Source: Giesbergeria anulus (GTDB taxonomy: Bacteria > Pseudomonadota > Gammaproteobacteria > Burkholderiales > Burkholderiaceae_C). Taken from it: DNA of 64,000 nucleotides. The notes below the pieces were generated by a model. That model did no database searches. It was given only the letters and a program-made list of their open reading frames with translations, and was not told the origin of the DNA. Within the stretch, counting starts at the first letter, position 1. Every line of letters begins with the position of its first letter. The translations under genes and the position numbers were made by a program. Location: positions 209,779 to 273,778 of the forward strand of contig NZ_FOGD01000003.1 of assembly GCF_900111115.1 (NCBI RefSeq). Reading direction: 5' to 3'. This document shows, in pieces, positions 29,483 to 38,408 of the stretch.

Positions 29483-32002
29483 TCAAGCCTCGCGACAGCG
29501 CTGTGCGAGATGGGCCAGTGCCTCTTCTACCTGATCGACCAACACCAAACACAGGTCGCCGGGGGTCAGACGCTCTAGCGCCGCATCAATGGCCTTGAAC
29601 TCGCCGTAAATCTCTTCGACATGGCGGGTGCGGCTGGCGCCTTGCAAACCTTCGCGCAACAGGGCGATGACTTCGCCAAAGGCGGCACCCAAAATCACGG
29701 TTTGGGCGCGGATATCTTCATCGCGCCGGTCTCCAGCACCACTGATGACCACGCTGCGGCGTTTGCCGGGCAGGGCATCCACCGCCGCTACCAAGGCGCG
29801 CATGGCGTCGGGGTTGTGGCCGTAGTCGGCAATGATGGTGGCCCCTTTGTAATCCATCAGGTTAAAGCGGCCAGGGGCGTTGTCGCTGTCATTGACAAAA
29901 CCGGAGAGGCCCCGGCGGATGGTTTGCCAAGACAAGCCTACCCCCCAAGCACCGGCCACGGCAGCCATGACGTTTTCGACCTGAAAGCCAATTTTTCCAT
30001 TGCGGGTGATGGGCACATCGCGCAGGTGGATGGTTTCGCGCCACGAGCCTTCTGCCGCGACGATGGAGTCACCATCGACATACACCGAGCGGTGCCCTTG
30101 GGCGCGGTGCGTTGCCATGACGGGGTGGTGGCGGTCGGCGGCAAAGAAAATGATCTTGCCAGTGCAGGCTGGGGCCATCGCTGCCACGATGGGGTCGGCG
30201 GCATTGAGCACGGCGTAACCGTCGGGGGCTACGTTTTGCACAATCACGCGCTTCAAGACGGCCAAATCTTCTACGGTGCTGATGTAGTTCAGGCCCAGAT
30301 GGTCGCCCTCACCAATGTTGGTAACGACGGCCACTTGGCAGCGGTCAAAGCCCAAGCCCTCGCGCAAAATGCCGCCACGGGCGGTTTCAAACACCGCTGC
30401 ATCCACTTCAGGATGCAGCAGCACATTGCGGGCGCTGCGCGGGCCGGAGCAATCGCCGCTGTCAATCTGGCGGCCATTGACATAAACGCCGTCGGTATTG
30501 GTCATACCCACACGCAGGCCCTGTGCGGAGAACAAATGCGCCAGTAGCCGCGCTGTGGTCGTTTTGCCATTGGTGCCAGTCACGGCCACCACCGGGATGC
30601 GGCCATCTTGGCCGGGGGCAAATACCTCATTAATCATGGCTTGGCCGACATTGCGCGGCTTGCCATAGCTGGGGGCCAAGTGCATACGCAAGCCGGGCGC
30701 GGCGTTAACCTCGACAATGCCGCCGCCTTGCTCTTCAATCGGGTGCAGCACGCTTTCGCAGACCAGATCAACACCGCAGATATGCAGGCCAATCATCTGT
30801 GCTGCTGCTACAGCACGGGCCGCCAAATCGGGGTGGACGTCATCCGTGACATCGGTGGCGGTGCCACCGGTCGACAGGTTGGCGTTATTGCGCAGCACCA
30901 CGCGTTGGCCCTTGGCGGGGATGGAGTCGGGCGTGAGGCCTTGGGTGGCCAAACGGGCCACGGCAATATCGTCCAAGCGGATTTTGGTCAGGGAGGTAGC
31001 ATGGCCTTCGCCCCGGCGCGGATCGAGGTTGACCAAATCGACCAGCTCCCGCACGGTATGGATGGCATCGCCCAGCACTTGGGGCGGCTCGCGCCGCGCT
31101 GCGGCTACCAAATGATCGCCCACCACCAGCAGGCGGAAGTCGTGGCCGGGCAAGAAGCGCTCGACCATCACCGTGCCATACTCTTCGGCCACGCGGTAGG
31201 CATCGTCCAGTTGGGCGCGCTCAGTGATGTTGACCGTCACGCCTTTGCCTTGGTTGCCGTCTTGCGGCTTGACCACCACCGGCAGGCCCACTTCTAGGGC
31301 CACGGCCCAAGCCTCGTCCATGCTTTCGACGGGGCGGCCCAGTGGCACCGGCACACCGGCGGCATGCAGCAGGCGCTTGGTCAGGTCTTTGTCTTGGGCG
31401 ATGGATTCGGCTACGGCGCTGGTGGAATCGAGTTCCGCCGCTTGGATGCGCCGCTGCTTGCTGCCCCAGCCAAACTGCACCAAACTGCCTTGGGTCAGGC
31501 GGCGGTACGGAATGCCACGCGCCACAGCAGCATCGACAATCGCACCAGTGCTGGGGCCTAGGCGCTCGTCTTCGTCTAGCTCGCGCAGTTGTGCCACTGC
31601 GGCGGCACCATCAAAACTGCCGCCGTGGAGTGCGGCCTCGATCAGCGCTTGGGCATGGTCAAAAGCTTGGCGGCCTACCGCTTCTTCGGTGTATTCGACA
31701 ATCACTTGATAGACACCGGGGTCTACCGTAGCGGCGGTGCGGCTAAAGGTGACTTGGCAGCCCGCTTGGGCTTGCAGCGCCAGCGCTGCCGATTGCAGCA
31801 CATGGGCCAAAGAGATGTCGCTGTCACTGCCTTCGGGGTGCAAGGTGCCAATGGCAGGGAACAAGGCGCGCAGGCGCGCTTCAAAGCCATCGAGCTGGGC
31901 CATGGCGCGCTCTTGTGGCAAACAGGACACAACAGCCTCAATGGCGGTATTGCGGCTCCAGAGATTGGGGCCACGCAGGGCACGGATGCGGGAGACGTCC
32001 AT
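29483..32002 (-). CDS. cphA: Cyanophycin synthetase (intact ATP-grasp and Mur-ligase modules)
   Basis: An 839-residue CphA, which polymerises aspartate and arginine into the storage polymer cyanophycin. The N-terminal domain leads into an ATP-grasp module (GLPVVVKPQDGNQGKGVTVN; GIVEVNAAPGLRMHLAP), which ligates aspartate. The C-terminal Mur-ligase-like module, which adds arginine, has an intact P-loop VTGTNGKTTTARLLAHL near 473-480 and DYGHNPDAM. It lies downstream of a second cphA-like gene on the same strand, separated by 39 bases. Two-gene cyanophycin loci of this kind are known in betaproteobacteria. Confidence 0.93.
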   Translation of the reverse strand: MDVSRIRALRGPNLWSRNTAIEAVVSCLPQERAMAQLDGFEARLRALFPAIGTLHPEGSDSDISLAHVLQSAALALQAQAGCQVTFSRTAATVDPGVYQVIVEYTEEAVGRQAFDHAQALIEAALHGGSFDGAAAVAQLRELDEDERLGPSTGAIVDAAVARGIPYRRLTQGSLVQFGWGSKQRRIQAAELDSTSAVAESIAQDKDLTKRLLHAAGVPVPLGRPVESMDEAWAVALEVGLPVVVKPQDGNQGKGVTVNITERAQLDDAYRVAEEYGTVMVERFLPGHDFRLLVVGDHLVAAARREPPQVLGDAIHTVRELVDLVNLDPRRGEGHATSLTKIRLDDIAVARLATQGLTPDSIPAKGQRVVLRNNANLSTGGTATDVTDDVHPDLAARAVAAAQMIGLHICGVDLVCESVLHPIEEQGGGIVEVNAAPGLRMHLAPSYGKPRNVGQAMINEVFAPGQDGRIPVVAVTGTNGKTTTARLLAHLFSAQGLRVGMTNTDGVYVNGRQIDSGDCSGPRSARNVLLHPEVDAAVFETARGGILREGLGFDRCQVAVVTNIGEGDHLGLNYISTVEDLAVLKRVIVQNVAPDGYAVLNAADPIVAAMAPACTGKIIFFAADRHHPVMATHRAQGHRSVYVDGDSIVAAEGSWRETIHLRDVPITRNGKIGFQVENVMAAVAGAWGVGLSWQTIRRGLSGFVNDSDNAPGRFNLMDYKGATIIADYGHNPDAMRALVAAVDALPGKRRSVVISGAGDRRDEDIRAQTVILGAAFGEVIALLREGLQGASRTRHVEEIYGEFKAIDAALERLTPGDLCLVLVDQVEEALAHLAQRCREA

Positions 32003-32041
32003 GATGGGTTCTTCTTTCCGAAACTAAAGAGAGCGATGCGC

Positions 32042-34267
32042 TTACAGGGGCAATACCGGCGCACGCGTGGCGTTGGCCGTGGGCGTGGCAGGCTCAAAGG
32101 TCTTGATGCCAGCGGCAATCAGGTCGGGGGCAATGTCCAGCGCCCAAGCGGCAGCCACAGCGGCCAGCAAGGTGGGTACATCAGCGGCCAGCGATTCGCG
32201 GCCCGCCGTCAGGCGCTCTAAGGTGCCGATAGACTTTTCGCTGCTGCCGGTAGCCAGCACGACCTTGCCGTCCAGCAACAATACAGCACGGCCTTGGTTC
32301 TCAGTCCGATGGGCGATGATGGCGGGCAGGTTGGCGTCAGCGGCATACAAAATGACATCACCATCGCACAGCGGGGCCAGCTCGGCCACCTGAGGCTCTG
32401 CCGCATTGAGCACCGCTGCACCTTGCTCTAGCACCACATCCACTTGGGTGCGCAGCACCTTGGTCATTTGGGCTTGCTCTTGGATATCGAACTCGGCCAG
32501 CGTTTCAAAGCCATCCATATCGGTCACTACGCCCACCGTGCAGCGGTCGTAGGCCAAGCCGTCTTGCAAGATGATGCGGGCATCGTTCTCGATCACCGCT
32601 GCTTGCACCATTTGGCTCACCAGCAGGCGGTGCGCGCCAGCCCAGTGGGCGCTGTCGCGGGTATCGACGCAGCGCTCGTTCATGAACATGCCTTCGCGGC
32701 AGGCTAAACCCGTAAAGTGGCCGCCTAAATGCAGCAGCCATGCCACCAAACGGGCAATGGTGGCCGTGCCACGGCGACCGGCCACCCCGACGACTGGAAT
32801 GCGGCCCGGTGCGGGTGTATCTTCGCCTTCTTCTGCCGGGAACAGGTGTTCGGCAATGGCCTGCCCCACCGGGCGCGGCGCGCCCACAGCGGGCTTGAGG
32901 TGCATGAGCAGGCCGGGGCCAGCGTTGACTTCGACAATCGCACCGCCTTGGCTGTGCAGCGGTTTGGAGATGTCTTGCGCCACCATGTCGATGCCCGCAA
33001 TGTCCAAGCCCACCACCTTGGCTGCCAACTGAGCGATATAGGCCACTTCGGGGTGTACCTCGTCGGTGCAATCGACGGCCACATTGCCATTGCGCTGCAC
33101 CACCACCTGCTGCCCGGCGGCAGGTATGGCGTTGGCGTCTAGGTCTTGGCGTTTGAGTTCTAGCTGCACCTTGGCGTCGGTGGCTATGTCGATGATTTCT
33201 AGCGGGTACTCTTCTTCGTGACCGCGCCGGGGGTCAGAATTGAGTTGGCTGTCGATGAGTTCGCGCACCGTGTTGCGGCCATTGCCAGTAATGCCCACTA
33301 CCTCGCCACGGGCCGCCGCTACCAGCTTGCCACCCACCACCAGCAGGCGGTGCTCGTCACCAGGGATGTAGCGCTCGACCATCACATCGCTGCCCTCAGG
33401 GTAAGCGACATGGTAGGCTGCCTCAATGTCTTGCTGCTTGCGCAAATCGAGCGTTACGCCCCGGCCATGGTTGCCGTCTGACGGCTTAACTACCACCGGC
33501 AGGCCGATGTCTTGGGCTGCCTCCCAGGCTTCTGCCGGGCTATTGACGATTTGCCCTTCTGGGATGGGCACGCCGCAGGCTTTGAGCAGGCTCTTGGTCA
33601 GGTCTTTGTCGCTGGCAATACCTTCGGCAATGGCGCTGGTGTATTCGGATTCTGCTGTCCAGATGCGCCGTTGGCTGGCACCGTAGCCCAGTTGCACCAA
33701 ATTGCCATCGTTGAGGCGAATGTGCGGAATGCCGCGATCCCCCGCTGCGGTGACGATACAGCCGGTGCTGGGGCCAAGGTAGCGGTCATCCACCTCGGTA
33801 CGTACCAGCGCCACAGCGGCTTGTACGTCAAAAGGCTGGTCGTTGATGGCCGCCATAATGAGGCGATGGCCTTGCTCTAGCGCCACGCGGGCCACCTGCT
33901 CTTCACGGGCGCGAAACACCATGCGATAAACGCCGTGCTGCGAGGTGCTGCGTGTTTGGCCAAAGCCAGTGGGCATACCGGCCAAATTGAGCAACTCAAT
34001 GACGATGTGCTCAAGCACATGGCCGCACCAAGTGCCTTCTTGCAGGCGTTGCAAAAAGCCGCCGCGCTCGCCCACGCCACAGTGGTGCTCAATCAGTGCG
34101 GGCAACCACGCAGTGAGACGCTCATTGAAGCCGGGCAGCAGGTTGGAGGGGTAGTCCTCTAGGGCACCAAGGTCTAACCAGACCTCTAGCACCGGGCGAT
34201 AAGTCCAGATATTGGGGCCACGCAAATAGTTGATGCGCAGCAATTGGATGTCGTTAAATGTCGGCAT
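32042..34267 (-). CDS. Second cyanophycin-synthetase-like ligase (CphA') with degenerate P-loop
   Basis: A 741-residue homologue of the downstream CphA. The N-terminal domain (LRGPNIWTYRPVLEVWLDLG) and ATP-grasp module (GLPVVVKPSDGNHGRGVTLD; AIVEVNAGPGLLMHLKP) look intact. In the Mur-ligase module the P-loop GTNGKTTT is replaced near residue 489 by GVAGRRGTAT, so the catalytic lysine is not conserved at its usual place, and the module is shorter. ATG 34267 (MPTFNDIQLLRINYL) starts where homology begins. Probably acts with CphA; whether it is an aspartate ligase, a regulator or a structural subunit is open. Confidence 0.88.
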   Translation of the reverse strand: MPTFNDIQLLRINYLRGPNIWTYRPVLEVWLDLGALEDYPSNLLPGFNERLTAWLPALIEHHCGVGERGGFLQRLQEGTWCGHVLEHIVIELLNLAGMPTGFGQTRSTSQHGVYRMVFRAREEQVARVALEQGHRLIMAAINDQPFDVQAAVALVRTEVDDRYLGPSTGCIVTAAGDRGIPHIRLNDGNLVQLGYGASQRRIWTAESEYTSAIAEGIASDKDLTKSLLKACGVPIPEGQIVNSPAEAWEAAQDIGLPVVVKPSDGNHGRGVTLDLRKQQDIEAAYHVAYPEGSDVMVERYIPGDEHRLLVVGGKLVAAARGEVVGITGNGRNTVRELIDSQLNSDPRRGHEEEYPLEIIDIATDAKVQLELKRQDLDANAIPAAGQQVVVQRNGNVAVDCTDEVHPEVAYIAQLAAKVVGLDIAGIDMVAQDISKPLHSQGGAIVEVNAGPGLLMHLKPAVGAPRPVGQAIAEHLFPAEEGEDTPAPGRIPVVGVAGRRGTATIARLVAWLLHLGGHFTGLACREGMFMNERCVDTRDSAHWAGAHRLLVSQMVQAAVIENDARIILQDGLAYDRCTVGVVTDMDGFETLAEFDIQEQAQMTKVLRTQVDVVLEQGAAVLNAAEPQVAELAPLCDGDVILYAADANLPAIIAHRTENQGRAVLLLDGKVVLATGSSEKSIGTLERLTAGRESLAADVPTLLAAVAAAWALDIAPDLIAAGIKTFEPATPTANATRAPVLPL

Positions 34268-34478
34268 GGGGTGCAGCGTGAAGCAAGTGGAATAAAGGAG
34301 TATTGCAGGCCCGGCGGGCTGAAAAGTGATTGTGCGCGCACGGCGGGTGTCAGCGCGCAACGCCTTGGCAGCGTTATTGCAAGGTGCGCAAGCACCCCGA
34401 CGCCCCGCAGGGGCGATAACCCAAGCCGCCATGCAGGCAAGCACTACGGGCTGTCGGGACTAAAAAGACCAAGCAAAA

Positions 34479-36806
34479 ATGCCACATCATCCTGTGAATA
34501 CCTCGGAGGTTCCGGGCGGCCCCTTTGGGGCCGAACTGCGGGCCAAGCTCGCTTCCCATGAAAACGTTTTGGCAACGCTGTCGGTTGACTTGAGTGTCGA
34601 TCTGCGCTTTGCCACCGGCCAGCTCCTGCTCACTCCGCAGCGCCTGCTGGCCCAGACCCCCGGTGCCACCGGAGTGCAAGAGTGGACTTTGGCCCCCAGC
34701 CACAGCTTGCGTTTGGTAGATCATGGCGGCGTGGCTACCCTAGAGTTGCACGACGCACAGCAGCGCTTGGCCCTGTGGCGCTTGACGATGGGGCTGCACG
34801 CCTCGGCCTTGCAACTGGTGCAACGCTTTGAGCAGCAAATCGCACACCTGCAATCGGGCAACGCGGTGCAGCAGCAAGCGGAGGCGGTGCCTGCCTGCCC
34901 AGTCTGCCATACCGCGCTGCCCCCCGATAGCGATGAGTGCCCCGCCTGCGCCCGCGCCCAGCCCGCCAAAACCTCCACTTGGGTGCTGCTGCGCCTGTGG
35001 CGTTTTGCCCATCCCTACCGCTGGCAACTGGCCGCCGGTTTTGGCCTGACGCTGGCTTCTACTGCCGCCACCTTGGTGCCCCCTTACCTGACCATCCCGC
35101 TGATAGATGACATCCTGATCCCGTTCCAAAACGGTAAGCAGATCGACCCGATGTTGGTGCTGATGTACCTCAGTGGCTTATTTTTGTCGGCGCTGGCCGC
35201 TTGGGGCTTGGGTTGGGCGCGTACTTATATTTTGGCGTTGGTGTCTGAGCGCATTGGGGCTGATCTGCGCACCACTACTTACGAGCATTTGCTCAAGCTG
35301 TCGTTGGATTATTTTGGCGGCAAGCGCACCGGCGACCTGATGGCGCGCATTGGCTCCGAGACCGACCGCATCAACGTCTTTTTATCTTTGCATGCGCTGG
35401 ATTTTTTAACCGACGTGCTCATGATCTTCATGACCGCAGCCATTTTGTTCAGCATCAACCCGTGGCTGGCGCTGGTCACACTGGTGCCGCTGCCCTTTAT
35501 TGGCTGGATGATCCACACCGTGCGCGACCGCTTGCGCACCGGCTTTGAAAAAATTGACCGTGTTTGGTCTGAAGTGACCAACGTGCTGGCCGACACCATC
35601 CCCGGTATCCGCGTGGTCAAAGCCTTTGCCCAAGAGCAACGCGAGGCCAAGCGTTTCCACGATGCCAACCAGCACAATTTAGAAGTCAATGACAAGCTGA
35701 ATAAAACGTGGTCTTTGTTTAGCCCCACCGTATCGTTGTTGACGGAAATCGGCTTATTGGTAGTCTGGGGTTTTGGTATCTGGCTGGTGGCGCACAGCCA
35801 GATCACGGTCGGGATATTGACCGCCTTTATCGCCTACATTGGCCGCTTTTATGGCCGCCTCGATTCGATGAGCCGTATTGTCTCGGTCACGCAAAAGGCT
35901 GCTGCCGGGGCCAAGCGCATTTTTGACATCCTTGACCATGTGAGCAATGTGCCTGACCCTGCCCAGCCGGTGAAAGTCGGCAAGGTACAAGGGGCCATCA
36001 CTATGCAAAATGTCGGTTTTCGCTATGGCAGCCGCTCGGTGATTAGGGGGCTGGATTTGAATATCCGCCCCGGTGAGATGATTGGCTTGGTGGGCCACAG
36101 CGGTTCCGGTAAGAGCACGCTGGTCAACCTGATTTGCCGTTTTTACGATGTCAGCGATGGCTCGATTCAGTTGGATGGTGTGGATGTGCGCCGCATGGCG
36201 GTGGCCGATTACCGCCGCCATATTGGTCTGGTGTTGCAAGAGCCGTTCTTGTTCTTTGGCACCATTGCCGAAAACATCGCCTATGGCAAACCCGAAGCCA
36301 CCCGTGAGGAGATTGTGGCCGCTGCCCGCGCTGCCCATGCCCATGAGTTCATTTTGCGCCTGCCACACGGCTACGACTCGTTGGTGGGTGAGCGCGGTCA
36401 GGGCCTGTCGGGCGGGGAGCGCCAGCGCATCAGTATTGCCCGTGCTTTGCTGATTGACCCACGCATCCTGATTTTGGATGAGGCCACCTCTGCTGTGGAC
36501 ACCGAGACCGAGAAGGAAATCCAAAAGGCGCTAGACAACTTGGTGCAAGGCCGCACCACCATCGCCATTGCCCACCGCCTGTCCACGCTGCGCAAGGCCG
36601 ATCGGCTGGTGGTGATGGATCGGGGCGAGATTGTGGAAGTGGGGCCGCACGACGAGCTGATGGCAAAGCAAGGTGCCTACTGGCGTTTGTACGAAGCCCA
36701 AGCCCGTCGCGCCGAAGAAGATGCCCAAGCCGCTGGGCTGGTGATTGATGTGGTGGCCAGTGCTAGCCCTGTTGTTCACGCTAGGGACTTGATCGCTGCA
36801 CGGTGA
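34479..36806 (+). CDS. Cyanophycin-locus ABC transporter with N-terminal zinc-ribbon-like domain
   Basis: A 775-residue fused permease-ATPase of the MsbA type with an unusual cytoplasmic N-terminus of about 165 residues. That extension ends in CPVCHTALPPDSDECPAC (about 139-156), a four-cysteine zinc-ribbon-like motif. Six transmembrane helices follow, then an ATPase domain with GHSGSGKSTLVNL, LSGGERQRISIARALL, ILILDEATSAVD and AHRLSTL. It is divergent from the cphA genes. Transporters of this form are found beside cyanophycin genes in betaproteobacteria (recollection of protein-family naming); the substrate is unknown. The DUF1854 gene that often accompanies it is not seen here; an IS5-type relic follows instead. 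Confidence 0.85.
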   Translation: MPHHPVNTSEVPGGPFGAELRAKLASHENVLATLSVDLSVDLRFATGQLLLTPQRLLAQTPGATGVQEWTLAPSHSLRLVDHGGVATLELHDAQQRLALWRLTMGLHASALQLVQRFEQQIAHLQSGNAVQQQAEAVPACPVCHTALPPDSDECPACARAQPAKTSTWVLLRLWRFAHPYRWQLAAGFGLTLASTAATLVPPYLTIPLIDDILIPFQNGKQIDPMLVLMYLSGLFLSALAAWGLGWARTYILALVSERIGADLRTTTYEHLLKLSLDYFGGKRTGDLMARIGSETDRINVFLSLHALDFLTDVLMIFMTAAILFSINPWLALVTLVPLPFIGWMIHTVRDRLRTGFEKIDRVWSEVTNVLADTIPGIRVVKAFAQEQREAKRFHDANQHNLEVNDKLNKTWSLFSPTVSLLTEIGLLVVWGFGIWLVAHSQITVGILTAFIAYIGRFYGRLDSMSRIVSVTQKAAAGAKRIFDILDHVSNVPDPAQPVKVGKVQGAITMQNVGFRYGSRSVIRGLDLNIRPGEMIGLVGHSGSGKSTLVNLICRFYDVSDGSIQLDGVDVRRMAVADYRRHIGLVLQEPFLFFGTIAENIAYGKPEATREEIVAAARAAHAHEFILRLPHGYDSLVGERGQGLSGGERQRISIARALLIDPRILILDEATSAVDTETEKEIQKALDNLVQGRTTIAIAHRLSTLRKADRLVVMDRGEIVEVGPHDELMAKQGAYWRLYEAQARRAEEDAQAAGLVIDVVASASPVVHARDLIAAR

Positions 36807-36876
36807 TGATGCTGATGGCCAAAATGGGGTTGTTCTGATTTGGCACCAATTTGGCCGCTGGATGCTACAGGGCGGT

Positions 36877-37155
36877 TCAAATCCCATTTTGGGCAGCCGC
36901 CACAAACACCAGAAAGTGCAGTCGACCCAGCACCTGTGGCAACTGTTCGTAGCTCCTCGCTAATCAGTCAAAGCTGCGCTCCACTACCTAGTGCCTAGGC
37001 AGCAGTACAAAGCCCTTCTTGGCCTCTGGCAACTTGACCACTTTCAACGGCACACCATGTGCTTGGGCATCACTGCGGGCCTTCTCGCCTGTATAGGCCT
37101 GATCGGCCCACGCTAACTTCACGGTCTCCCCTGTGACCGAGTGGATACCATGCTC
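36877..37155 (-). pseudogene. C-terminal relic of an IS5-family transposase
   Basis: The minus strand reads SVTGETVKLAWADQAYTGEK, then VPLKVVKLPEAKKGFVLLPR, H, stop, VVERSF, then LARSYEQLPQVLGRLHF. This is the C-terminal part of an IS5-family DDE transposase, including the region of the catalytic Glu (VERSFGWL in intact relatives). Trp is replaced by a stop after LLPRH, and a deletion removes the segment after VERSF. No intact N-terminus or terminal repeats were seen. The relic separates the ABC transporter from the alcohol dehydrogenase gene and accounts for the gap 36807-37179. Confidence 0.75.
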
Positions 37156-37179
37156 TAGCGATACTAAAAAACCAGCTTA

Positions 37180-38274
37180 CTATGGCTTGATAGCCACCTT
37201 GAGCACACCATCGCGCTGGTGGGCAAACAGGTCATAGGCGGCCTCGATGTCATCGAGCTTGTACTGGTGCGTGACCAGCAAGCCTAAATCAACGCGGCTA
37301 GATGCCACCACATTCATCAGGCGGCGCATCCGCTCTTTACCACCGGGGCACAGCGCCGTGTTGATTTTGTGATCGCCCAAGCCTGCCGCAAAAGCTGACA
37401 GCGGAATTTTTAAATCTTCAGAATAAACGCCTAGGCTGGACAAGGTACCGCCCGGCTTGAGCACCCGCAGTGCCGATTCAAACGTAGCCTGTGTGCCCAA
37501 GGCTTCAATAGAAGAATCGACGCCCCGACCCCCGGTGAGCTTCATGATTTCATCGACCACATCGCAGTTGCGGAAGTTGAGCGTGATATCGGCCCCCATT
37601 TTTTGCGCAATGCCCAAGCGGTGGTCATTACCATCGACCGCAATGATGGTGGTGGCACCCAGCAGACGCGCACCAGCGGTAGCGCACAGGCCAATCGGCC
37701 CTTGCGCAAACACCACCACAGTGTCGCCAATTCTGATGTTGGCATTTTCAGCACCCTTAAAGCCGGTGGACATGATGTCGGGGCACATCAGCACCTGCTC
37801 ATCGGTCAGGCCATCGGGAATTGGGGCCAAATTGGCTTGGGCATCGGGCACCAGTACATACTCGGCTTGGGTGCCATCAATCAGATTGCCAAAGCGCCAG
37901 CCGGCCGTGGCCTTGTAACCGTGGCAGCCGCACAAGCCACCGGCAATCAGGTAGCTGCCATCTTGCGATGCCACGCCATCTTGCGCCGCATAGGAGTTAA
38001 AGTTGGGGCAGATAGCCCCGGCAATCACGCGCTGGCCTTCGGTGTAGCCGACCACGGCACTACCGAGTTTTTCGATGATGCCCACAGGCTCGTGACCGAT
38101 AGTCAGGCCCTTAGCGACCGGGTACTCCCCCTTGAGAATATGCACATCGGTACCGCAGATCGTAGTGGTAGTGATGCGCATCAAGGCGTCATTGGGGCCT
38201 ACCTCCGGGATCGGCTTGTCTGCCAACTCGATACGACCGGGGGCAACAAAAACGGCGGCTTTCATCATGCTCAT
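37180..38274 (-). CDS. Zinc-dependent alcohol dehydrogenase (MDR superfamily)
   Basis: A 364-residue medium-chain dehydrogenase. CGTDVHILKGEYPVAKGLTIGHEPVG holds the catalytic-zinc Cys and the His-Glu pair. VVVFAQGPIGLCATAGARLLGA is the nucleotide-binding Rossmann motif. The usual structural-zinc four-cysteine lobe is replaced by a segment with few cysteines (AICPNFNSYAAQDG..GGLCGCHGYK), as in secondary-alcohol or NADP-type relatives. ATG 38274 has CAGGAG at about 8 bases. Substrate unknown. Confidence 0.88.
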   Translation of the reverse strand: MSMMKAAVFVAPGRIELADKPIPEVGPNDALMRITTTTICGTDVHILKGEYPVAKGLTIGHEPVGIIEKLGSAVVGYTEGQRVIAGAICPNFNSYAAQDGVASQDGSYLIAGGLCGCHGYKATAGWRFGNLIDGTQAEYVLVPDAQANLAPIPDGLTDEQVLMCPDIMSTGFKGAENANIRIGDTVVVFAQGPIGLCATAGARLLGATTIIAVDGNDHRLGIAQKMGADITLNFRNCDVVDEIMKLTGGRGVDSSIEALGTQATFESALRVLKPGGTLSSLGVYSEDLKIPLSAFAAGLGDHKINTALCPGGKERMRRLMNVVASSRVDLGLLVTHQYKLDDIEAAYDLFAHQRDGVLKVAIKP

Positions 38275-38367
38275 GGAAAACTCCTGTGCGATGGGGTTGG
38301 AGCAAAACACGCAATGCGTCTTGCTTCCCACGGTTTACCCCAAAACGCCGCCCCTGTCATTGGGGTA

Positions 38368-38400
38368 AGCGCAAGGCACGGTGGTTTCGTGCCTTGCGCT
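38368..38400 (-). terminator. Hairpin between glnS and adh, probable glnS terminator
   Basis: A perfect 13-bp inverted repeat (AGCGCAAGGCACG with its complement) around a 7-base loop lies 8 bases past the glnS stop. On the minus strand it is followed by only TTACCCC, so termination may be partial, or the hairpin may stabilise the transcript's 3' end. Confidence 0.55.
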
Positions 38401-38408
38401 CTGGCCTA

